Below are positions 31,646 through 37,012 of a DNA stretch of 37,012 nucleotides, piece after piece; position 1 is the stretch's first letter, and every line of letters starts with the position of its first letter. The notes beneath the pieces were generated by a model. That model was not told the DNA's origin, ran no database searches, and saw only the letters and a program-made list of their open reading frames with translations. This stretch comes from a virus, in IMG/VR virus record IMGVR_UViG_3300050821_009085, positions 1-37,012 of that record; one strand, given 5' to 3'. The position numbers and the translations under genes were made by a program.

Positions 31646-31921
31646 TTAGTTCGCGTCTTGCGTAATCCTATCTGTTAACATTTTTTTTCCTAAGAATGCA
31701 ATATCATCTATCAAAGAAAACCCTGAATCTTTATGTGTTTTAGAAAAAAACTCAAATGATAATTCTGAAATAAAAATACCTACACAGAAGGTAACCATAT
31801 GGAAATACTCCTTACTATCCAATCCATATTTTTCTTGTACTACAATAGTTTTACGCATCCACGCATTAAATAATTCTCTAATGGCCTCTGCGTGGAATTT
31901 AGGATCGCTCAAATTAATCAC
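31646..31921 (-). CDS. Small protein upstream of the portal (91 aa), GTG start
   Basis: A GTG at 31921 starts the frame, one base after the stop of a 21-aa reading frame. The ribosome site is weak (AAG only), so translation may be coupled to that frame. The product is helical with a moderately hydrophobic centre (YFHMVTFCVGIFISELSFEF). It lies within the packaging block. Function unknown. Confidence 0.6.
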   Translation of the reverse strand: MINLSDPKFHAEAIRELFNAWMRKTIVVQEKYGLDSKEYFHMVTFCVGIFISELSFEFFSKTHKDSGFSLIDDIAFLGKKMLTDRITQDAN

Positions 31922-31922
31922 C

Positions 31923-31988
31923 TTATCTATTATGTAGGACTATACAGCAACATCTCTTACAATAAAAATGTCTTGGTGCTTCTTGCAT
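31923..31988 (-). CDS. Possible 21-aa Cys-rich peptide
   Basis: The ATG at 31988 has AGGA five bases upstream. The product, MQEAPRHFYCKRCCCIVLHN plus Arg, has a C-x2-C-C-C cluster that could bind zinc. TAA, one base, then GTG links it to the next gene. It is too short to be certain. Confidence 0.35.
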   Translation of the reverse strand: MQEAPRHFYCKRCCCIVLHNR

Positions 31989-32040
31989 ATGTGTCCTGAT
32001 ATACCATTCAAACTTGTGACCAAAAACTTTACACAAAAGC

Positions 32041-32244
32041 CTATTTATCTGTGAGATTATCATTATCTCTCCAATAACCTCCTCTATTTATCAATAAATG
32101 ATCGGCCCATTCATCGTCTAATAGGGACTTAATATCATGACATTTATGGCACATGTCTATAAAGTACATGCCATTTCTCGAGAGTGTCTTTTTATATTCA
32201 TGTAAACATCCCACTACTTCGTTCGGGGAGTCTATTGACCTCAT
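32041..32244 (-). CDS. Small His/Cys-containing protein overlapping the terminase end (67 aa)
   Basis: I choose the ATG at 32244 with GGTGG upstream; it overlaps the end of the large terminase gene by 47 bases. A TTG 33 bases earlier is possible. The protein has C...H, then DMCHKCHDIKSLLDDEW, a possible zinc site. Unrecognised; a head or packaging accessory is possible from its place. Confidence 0.55.
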   Translation of the reverse strand: MRSIDSPNEVVGCLHEYKKTLSRNGMYFIDMCHKCHDIKSLLDDEWADHLLINRGGYWRDNDNLTDK

Positions 32245-33700
32245 AATTTCCACCACCTGCATGTTGTCCATAAGCAAACGTTATCATAAGTGCATCTGCT
32301 TTGTCAGGACTATTCATCCCTCTCTTTTTAGCATCTATCTTAGACTCAATCAATAAGCGACCATTGCTCGTATATTTATATCCTAGTCCACAAATCTCTT
32401 TTTGCAATTCGGGATCATCTGGTATTTGCACAGACAAGTCTTGGGTAAACCAGTCGCGCATCTCGCTCCAAAGCTCAGCCCTGAGGTTTTGAAAATGTTC
32501 GGTATTATTAGCATTCCTTGATACATTAACGCCAACCACTTGCATATAACCCATCTCATGTAATCTATCTACAACACCGGCCCCTATTCCAATAGAATCA
32601 ATAAATACCTTATTAGGACGCTCTTTATCGATAATCATCTTGACCTTACCCACTAACTGCATGGTATCTAGTCCCTGGTGGGCCTCAAGCTTATAAGCTA
32701 ATCGTCCACGACGTCTGATTATCGTTGATCGGTCATTTCCACCACGGGCTGGATCAACCCCTATGACTAAAGACGTATCACTATCTACTGTAGCTTTTCG
32801 AGCACGGTTTACGGGTTCGACAGTAATGAAAGTATCCGTTATACTGTTGAGGAATGCTTCTTCATCGGTAAACGGATACTCTTGACTAAAGCCTTTGCAC
32901 TTTTGATCATAGTCTCCATCAAAGTCAGATAGTTTGTTACGCCTCCATGCCAAATGCCGTGCAGTTAATCCATTATCGCCATAGAGTTGCATCCAATCTT
33001 CTTCATCAGGTGTTAATTGCATCCCAACGGCGTCTCTAGTGTATTCATCTTGCCAATACCAGGGTACAAATATTATTTCCCAATCAGATTTATTCTCTTT
33101 CGCATCTTGCCAGTCAATGTAAAAGGCATTACTAATACCGTTAGCAGTAGACTCTTTAATCTTTTCAGTACCTGGAATATCTGCAACTGTCTGCTCAATG
33201 CCACGTTTGGTTTCTGATGGATTCTCATAGAATGCATATTCGGATAAGTGCAAAAGCTGATTAGTCATTGAACGGCCAATTTCTTTAGAGCCTGCTGTTC
33301 CAACCCGATAACCTGAATTGAATTTGTTAAACACAAGGCGGTTATCGTTATCCTTATCAGCCTTAGGTGCTAATCCTGTTGGTAGATTATTGTTATAGCG
33401 CTTAGTCATCTCAAAAAGACTTTTTGTGGCATCCGTCATATGAGTTAGGATAAAAGCTTGTGTTCCTTCTACAGTTAATACTCGATGAAAAAAGCGTGCT
33501 TGAATATACGTCGATACACCTTGTTGACGGCCTTTTAGGATTAATACGCGGATATAGCCTAAACGTTTGAGCTGTGTTTCTATTCGCTCATGGACATAAC
33601 GCTGTGCTCTATTAAATTCAAATGGGATTAGGTTTCCTGATTTATCGGATATCTTGAAGAAAGATGGGGCAAACTCTTGGAGGTCATAAATGTTAATCAT
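32198..33700 (-). CDS. terL: Terminase large subunit (500 aa)
   Basis: This is the packaging motor and nuclease. The ATPase has the terminase form of Walker A, KGRQQGVST (56-64), and a Walker B-like LLHLSEYAFYE (about 153-163). The RNase H-like nuclease begins at VIGVDPARGGNDRS (about 309-322) with the first catalytic Asp. It should cut concatemers and pump DNA through the portal. P22 gp2 has 499 residues, nearly the same length. The ATG overlaps the small-subunit stop (ATGA). Headful packaging is likely by P22 relationship and fits the circular assembly. Confidence 0.93.
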   Translation of the reverse strand: MINIYDLQEFAPSFFKISDKSGNLIPFEFNRAQRYVHERIETQLKRLGYIRVLILKGRQQGVSTYIQARFFHRVLTVEGTQAFILTHMTDATKSLFEMTKRYNNNLPTGLAPKADKDNDNRLVFNKFNSGYRVGTAGSKEIGRSMTNQLLHLSEYAFYENPSETKRGIEQTVADIPGTEKIKESTANGISNAFYIDWQDAKENKSDWEIIFVPWYWQDEYTRDAVGMQLTPDEEDWMQLYGDNGLTARHLAWRRNKLSDFDGDYDQKCKGFSQEYPFTDEEAFLNSITDTFITVEPVNRARKATVDSDTSLVIGVDPARGGNDRSTIIRRRGRLAYKLEAHQGLDTMQLVGKVKMIIDKERPNKVFIDSIGIGAGVVDRLHEMGYMQVVGVNVSRNANNTEHFQNLRAELWSEMRDWFTQDLSVQIPDDPELQKEICGLGYKYTSNGRLLIESKIDAKKRGMNSPDKADALMITFAYGQHAGGGNYEVNRLPERSSGMFT

Positions 33701-34044
33701 TGTTTAACTTTTAGTTCACCTGTCATTATCTTTTCAAGCAGTGAGGCAGCATTCGTAGTATCATCATCTCTATCTTTTTCACGCCAGCGTGCACGTGTTT
33801 TGAGCCAAAATATTTGAGCTTTGATATCATCTCCATCGATTGCTTTACGAAAAAGTTTAGCTGCAACCTTAGCGTTTGCACGAACTATACTGTTGTCTAA
33901 TTCATCGCGATAATACTTAACTAATGTATTAATATGCACACCAATAAAGTTCGCAATTTCCTCCTGACTATTGCCAAAACTTACTAATGCTGCAACCTCA
34001 GCACGCGTCTTCTCTGTTGGTTCATGTGGAGTATTATCTGGCAT
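33697..34044 (-). CDS. terS: Terminase small subunit (115-116 aa)
   Basis: Two ATGs (34047 and 34044) overlap the methyltransferase stop; GGAGG is better placed for the second. A helix-turn-helix is visible at SFGNSQEEIANFIGVHINTL, followed by VKYYRDEL, and the rest is helical (KVAAKLFRKAIDGDDIKAQI). The small subunit recognises the pac site and loads the motor. The large-subunit gene follows with an ATGA overlap. Confidence 0.85.
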   Translation of the reverse strand: MPDNTPHEPTEKTRAEVAALVSFGNSQEEIANFIGVHINTLVKYYRDELDNSIVRANAKVAAKLFRKAIDGDDIKAQIFWLKTRARWREKDRDDDTTNAASLLEKIMTGELKVKQ

Positions 34045-35186
34045 CATTCCTCCAAGATAGCTTTATTACCGGTATAATTTTCATATCTTTGTATAATAAC
34101 ATCACAGTATTTTGGGTCAAGTTCCATCATAAAACATTTGCGTTTGGTTTTCTCACATGCGATTAAGGTGGATCCTGAGCCTCCGAATAAATCAATTATA
34201 TTGATAGCTTTTTTGTGATTTCCTAATGCTCTAATAGCAAGTTCCACAGGTTTTTGAGTAGGGTGAATATAATTTGTGTCTTTTGAAACAATCCACAAAT
34301 CAGACTCATTTTTAATCGATTCATCAATCTTTGCATTTGTTAAACAAAACTCATGTTGATGGCGATATCCAGAACCCATACCAAAGTTGTTTTTAGCCCA
34401 AACAATACATGCAGTAAACTCTAAAGTATTTTGTAAAAGAGCGTAAAACTTCCAGTTACACCATACATAATAAGGACATCTGAGTAAACAAATCATAGTA
34501 ACAATAGATGAGATAAAATGTTCAAATTCATCATCTTCTAAATCATCATTTTTGATTACATCAAATTTACCAGACCGACCCTTGAAGCCAACATTATAAG
34601 GGGGATCAGTAAATATTAAATCCATAGGTGTTTTACCAATTAATTTGTCAACGTCAAGAATATTAGTACTATCACCACACATCAAACGATGCTCACCCAA
34701 CATCCAAACATCCCCAAGCTTTGTGACCGGTTCCGCAGGCACATCAGGGCAATCATCCTCACCACAAAATACCTCAGGCGCGTCATCTGGAAAAATATCA
34801 ACCAACTCATCAAGGTCAAAACCTGTCAACGTCAGGTCATAATCAAATCCTTTCAAATACTCAAATTGGCTAACCAAAAGGTCATTATCCCAGCCTGCAT
34901 CTAGTGCAATCTTGTTATCAGCAATTACCAAAGCTGCTTTTTGTGCATCGGTTAAGCCTGACAACACAATACAAGGTAATTTCTCAATACCACACTGAAT
35001 CGCAGCCTCCAAGCGCCCATGCCCTGCAATAATAGTATTATGTTCATCAATTAAGAGTGGATTAGTAAAACCGAAGGCATTGATAGAGCGAATGATCTTG
35101 TTTATTTGTTGTTCAGAATGGGTACGGGAATTACCTTTAAATCTGTGTAAATCCCGTACAAAAATGTCTTTATAGTCTCTAAGCAT
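34044..35186 (-). CDS. ParB-domain / DNA methyltransferase fusion (380 aa)
   Basis: Residues 1-110 are a ParB-like nuclease domain (INAFGFTNPLLIDE, IIAGHGRLEAAIQCGI, ADNKIAL). Residues about 150-380 are an N4-cytosine/N6-adenine methyltransferase: DLIFTDPPYNV (catalytic DPPY at about 194) precedes the SAM-binding DLFGGSGST (about 331), the beta-class order. No restriction enzyme is nearby. It may protect phage DNA from host restriction or mark DNA for packaging, as it is directly upstream of terS. Target sequence cannot be read here. Confidence 0.9.
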   Translation of the reverse strand: MLRDYKDIFVRDLHRFKGNSRTHSEQQINKIIRSINAFGFTNPLLIDEHNTIIAGHGRLEAAIQCGIEKLPCIVLSGLTDAQKAALVIADNKIALDAGWDNDLLVSQFEYLKGFDYDLTLTGFDLDELVDIFPDDAPEVFCGEDDCPDVPAEPVTKLGDVWMLGEHRLMCGDSTNILDVDKLIGKTPMDLIFTDPPYNVGFKGRSGKFDVIKNDDLEDDEFEHFISSIVTMICLLRCPYYVWCNWKFYALLQNTLEFTACIVWAKNNFGMGSGYRHQHEFCLTNAKIDESIKNESDLWIVSKDTNYIHPTQKPVELAIRALGNHKKAINIIDLFGGSGSTLIACEKTKRKCFMMELDPKYCDVIIQRYENYTGNKAILEE

Positions 35187-35192
35187 CAGTGT

Positions 35193-35378
35193 TTAAGGGC
35201 CTGCTTGCACATTTCTATGCTCGCCAACTAAGGCACCATCGTTCTCACCAGCTTCCCCTGGCCAACAGTATTTTGGCTGTTCACGGCATTGTTCATCTAC
35301 AATCTTCCCATACATAGACTTGACACCATTGTAATGATTGTATTCTTCTTCCTCTGTGTAATCTTTGACTTCCATCAT
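35193..35378 (-). CDS. Small protein at the head of the late strand (61 aa)
   Basis: I use the ATG at 35378, with GGAG eight bases upstream. The protein is acidic at the N terminus (MMEVKDYTEEEEYNHYNGV) and has two cysteines (EQCREQPKYCWPGEAGENDG). It is the first minus-strand gene before the methyltransferase. A 16-bp palindrome lies 16 bases upstream of its start. Function unknown. Confidence 0.65.
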   Translation of the reverse strand: MMEVKDYTEEEEYNHYNGVKSMYGKIVDEQCREQPKYCWPGEAGENDGALVGEHRNVQAGP

Positions 35379-35393
35379 GATAGTAGCTCCATC

Positions 35394-35409
35394 TATTAAT
35401 CGATTAATA
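35394..35409. promoter_or_regulatory. 16-bp AT-rich palindrome near the late-strand start
   Basis: TATTAATC-GATTAATA is a perfect palindrome 16 bp upstream of the first late gene and 85 bp from operator 2. It could bind a late regulator or be a transcript feature. No recognised consensus matches. Confidence 0.4.
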
Positions 35410-35480
35410 ATGTACCACACGGTAACGATAGCACAATTTAATTACACAATAAAATATTTTAAATATTTAGTTCAAATTAC

Positions 35481-35509
35481 TTGACATATAGTTCAAGTAC
35501 TTGTACCAT
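35481..35509 (+). promoter_or_regulatory. Promoter of the small-gene operon
   Basis: TTGACA (35481-35486) and TACCAT (35504-35509) are 17 bp apart, 33 bp ahead of the first ATG at 35542. The -35 box is perfect and the -10 box is four of six. The spacer contains operator 2. Confidence 0.75.
35491..35506. promoter_or_regulatory. Operator 2
   Basis: GTTCAAG-TA-CTTGTAC differs from operator 1 by one base in the left half and in the two-base centre. It occupies the same place in a TTGACA promoter, between the -35 and -10 boxes. A partial third copy, GTTCAA-ATTA-CTTGAC, lies just upstream at 35470-35485 and overlaps the -35 box. Confidence 0.7.
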
Positions 35510-35541
35510 CTCCTTTGTTAACTAGCCAAGTGAATATAAAA

Positions 35542-35739
35542 ATGAATATTAATTTTGAATTTGAGGAAACCGATCATGGATTGGAATTTATGCAATACCA
35601 AACAAAGATTTTTTATTGTAATGGCATCTGCACCTTTAGAAATTCAGATTGTGGAACTTTAGAAAATCTCAAAAAGTTACTTGGGGACTTAAAAATATCC
35701 ATAGAAAAATTAGAAACGTTCATAAATAGCAAAGGATAA
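35542..35739 (+). CDS. Small protein 1 of the operator-controlled operon (65 aa)
   Basis: I use the ATG at 35542; a TTG at 35515 would start close to the promoter. The ribosome site is weak (AAGTGA). The product starts MNINFEFEETDHGLEF, has YCNGICTF and SDCGTL cysteines, and a helical end. It is the first gene after the promoter. Function unknown; a host-takeover or anti-defence role is possible. Confidence 0.6.
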   Translation: MNINFEFEETDHGLEFMQYQTKIFYCNGICTFRNSDCGTLENLKKLLGDLKISIEKLETFINSKG

Positions 35740-35742
35740 AAA

Positions 35743-35952
35743 ATGAAAGATTTTGTAGATTGCGTAATGAAGTTCTACGGTAAAGATGAAATATACGATA
35801 TCGGAGCGACTCGTGAAGAAGTATGGCACGCCACATGTATTCGATTAAAAAGAACCCTAGGTCAGCCATTGAATGGTGTATCTTTTGAGGCTGATGACCT
35901 TGACCGGGAAGCAGTTAGGGATATTATTTTAGAAATTAGGGAGAAATCATGA
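35743..35952 (+). CDS. Small protein 2 of the operator-controlled operon (69 aa)
   Basis: AAAGGA precedes the ATG at 35743. The product is acidic and helical (VCMKFYGKDEIYD-type start, ending EADDLDREAVRDIILEIREK), without membrane helices. It overlaps the next gene by four bases (ATGA). Unrecognised. Confidence 0.65.
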   Translation: MKDFVDCVMKFYGKDEIYDIGATREEVWHATCIRLKRTLGQPLNGVSFEADDLDREAVRDIILEIREKS

Positions 35953-36152
35953 AACAAGATACCGACAGTTATCTGGGAACAAAATATACGGTTTGGAATG
36001 ACCAAGATTATCCTAACGATTGGTATTTTACAATTCATACAAATTCTGGTGATATAGATAGCGATGATTCATTTAACACAATGCAGGATGCAAAAGACTA
36101 TGCTGAAGGCTATATAGAAATTCAGCTAGACAGAGCTATAGGGAGATACTAA
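35949..36152 (+). CDS. Small acidic protein 3 (67 aa)
   Basis: GGGAG precedes the ATG. The product is rich in Asp and Tyr (DSYLGTKYTVWNDQDYPNDW, SGDIDSDDSF) and ends in a helix (AKDYAEGYIEIQLDRA). Such acidity is seen in DNA-mimic inhibitors, but that reading is speculative. It overlaps the next gene by one base. Confidence 0.65.
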   Translation: MKQDTDSYLGTKYTVWNDQDYPNDWYFTIHTNSGDIDSDDSFNTMQDAKDYAEGYIEIQLDRAIGRY

Positions 36153-36385
36153 TGAAAACCTTAAGCGATATAACGCTTTACGATCTAATGGCTGAAGATA
36201 TGGATGTTTGGGTCAGAAAGCGCACCTCAAACACCTTTGAAATACAAATTGATGACGAAAATGGCGAAACCCTCCTAGAAGATGACTCAATACATGAGTT
36301 TGCCGTAGATAGCTTTGCTAGATTCTGCAAGTACTTTCTATTTTCATACAACAACGCTAACAAAAAGGAGTTAGAATTATGCTAA
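36152..36385 (+). CDS. Small acidic protein 4 (77 aa)
   Basis: GGGAG precedes the ATG. Acidic patches are DLMAEDMDVW and QIDDENGETLLEDDSIHEF. The C-terminal part is aromatic (FARFCKYFLFSYNNANKKE). Its last codons contain the ATG of the next gene. Unrecognised. Confidence 0.65.
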   Translation: MKTLSDITLYDLMAEDMDVWVRKRTSNTFEIQIDDENGETLLEDDSIHEFAVDSFARFCKYFLFSYNNANKKELELC

Positions 36386-36507
36386 GGAAGCTCAAATGCG
36401 CCTTGAGAGGTCATAAGTATCATCTGCACTATGACCGGGTAACCAGGGTTTATGGTCCGGCGAGCGAAGATGTTTGCTGTTGCTGCAGTCGAACTCGACG
36501 AACTTAG
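36379..36507 (+). CDS. Small Cys-cluster protein 5 (42 aa)
   Basis: The ATG at 36379 overlaps the previous gene by seven bases, with AAGGAG upstream. [20 protein letters not shown] followed by [10 protein letters not shown] suggests a small zinc-binding protein like the DUF1660-type phage proteins (C...GH...C-x2-C). It ends four bases into the convergent cspA-like gene. Confidence 0.65.
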   Translation: MLRKLKCALRGHKYHLHYDRVTRVYGPASEDVCCCCSRTRRT

Positions 36508-36701
36508 GTGCGCTGAACGTTCTTGGCAATTGCACCCTTTGGGGAGTTTGCAGGCTCAAAGCTTACAGGCTCTCCTGGTTCTAGTGTTTTAAACCCGTCC
36601 GAGTTAATTTCTTTATAATGCACAAAATATTCTTTGTTGTTACTCGTGATAAATCCAAACCCTTTGCTCTCCGAAAACCACTTCACAGTCCCTTGTAGCA
36701 T
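36504..36701 (-). CDS. Cold-shock domain protein (65 aa)
   Basis: A complete CspA-type domain: [15 protein letters not shown] with RNP1 KGFGFI (13-18), then YFVHYKEI in place of RNP2 (25-32), ending [20 protein letters not shown]. It would bind single-stranded RNA or DNA and melt structure. AAGGGA precedes the ATG. It is the last gene of the leftward early strand, after the initiator, so it may assist phage mRNA translation or replication. Its end overlaps the plus-strand gene by four bases. Confidence 0.92.
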   Translation of the reverse strand: MLQGTVKWFSESKGFGFITSNNKEYFVHYKEINSDGFKTLEPGEPVSFEPANSPKGAIAKNVQRT

Positions 36702-36798
36702 TTCTTATCCCTTAAAATCAATTTTAACAGGCCTTAAACGAACGCTAAGGCACCTAAAATATAAATGTAACACCTAAGTGACACTTTTAAAACAAAAG

Positions 36799-36978
36799 TC
36801 AGTATAAACGTTTATATGGCTCTGTATTGCCTTCTGCGTAATTGGGCATACCGGATTCTATCCAGCACTTAACCGCGGTGAATAGCGTTTCTTCAGGTAA
36901 TAGCCCGTGTAACATATCTTGTTTGTCTTCTTTGCTCAAGAGTCTTGTCGATATTAAATTAGCCTTTATGCATAACAT
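36799..36978 (-). CDS. Small protein of unknown function (59 aa), complete copy across the circle junction
   Basis: The ATG at 36978 (base 64 of the left copy) follows the 57-aa gene's TAA by one base; a TTG at 36996 is an alternative. The product is helical (MLCIKANLISTRLLSKEDKQ, then LLPEETLFTAVKCWIESGMP) and has no recognised motif. The 97 bases after it, before the cspA-like gene, have no open frame. Confidence 0.7.
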   Translation of the reverse strand: MLCIKANLISTRLLSKEDKQDMLHGLLPEETLFTAVKCWIESGMPNYAEGNTEPYKRLY

Positions 36979-37012
36979 CTTAGCTATTGTTATCAATACA
37001 CTTTTGCAATGC
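36915..37012. repeat. Right copy of 98-bp terminal direct repeat
   Basis: It is identical to bases 1-98 (see the left copy). Joining the ends at this overlap restores the 59-aa gene and the order 57-aa gene, 59-aa gene, cspA-like gene on the minus strand. Confidence 0.97.

Noticed and set aside
1-37012. tRNA genes or an integrase attachment site
   Set aside because: No tRNA-like cloverleaf was noticed by eye, and no integrase gene or matching att core was found. A tRNA scan would be more reliable.

Overview
The window is a complete phage genome. Bases 1-98 recur exactly at 36915-37012, so the molecule closes to a circle, or is circularly permuted, of 36,914 bp. The gene set is that of a P22-like short-tailed phage (podovirus): small and large terminase, a long portal, a scaffold, a P22-type coat, gp4-like and gp10-like tail-accessory proteins, three proteins where P22 has its ejection proteins, then receptor-binding and fibre-like proteins, in P22 order. 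The DNA is AT-rich and the genes have ordinary Shine-Dalgarno sites. Two cargo proteins carry Sec signal peptides. A low-GC Gram-negative host is likely, but the sequence does not name it. I found no integrase, no CI-type repressor, no DNA polymerase and no tRNA gene.

Layout. (1) The control region at about 1.82-1.95 kb has divergent promoters sharing a palindromic operator, GTACAAG-GA-CTTGTAC. To the left (minus strand, through the circle junction) run a Cro-like gene, a small membrane-anchored protein, a winged-helix replication initiator with four internal iterons, two small genes and a cold-shock protein. To the right (1944-7277) runs a recombination and replication operon: an accessory protein, a Sak4-like ATPase, an SSB-like protein ending in DIPF, a Cas4-like nuclease, three small genes, an HNH-AP2 endonuclease and an SF2 helicase. 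It ends at a two-way terminator. (2) 7305-10662 is accessory DNA: a collagen-like protein, two secreted proteins, and six short Cys-rich genes, four of which form a tandem family. (3) 35378 down to 10786 on the minus strand is the late region: a ParB-methyltransferase fusion, packaging, head, tail accessory, ejection, receptor-binding and fibre genes, small proteins, lysozyme and a VRR-NUC nuclease. (4) Interrupting it at 18954-20730 is a cassette with a second winged-helix initiator carrying its own four iterons, an HNH protein, a small basic protein, and three plus-strand membrane peptides. One of these is a paralogue of the small membrane protein beside the first initiator. (5) 35542-36507 is a plus-strand operon of five small genes behind another promoter carrying the same operator.

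How it fits together. One DNA-binding regulator, most simply the Cro-like protein, probably acts at the 1.87 kb and 35.5 kb promoters and perhaps at a looser copy at 20.26 kb. It would link the recombination operon, the small-gene operon and the cassette. Replication probably starts at iterons inside the first initiator gene, as in lambda O and P22 gene 18, and uses host polymerase. The second initiator-iteron module sits where P22 carries its immI region, between the ejection genes and the receptor-binding gene. It is the most unusual part of the genome.
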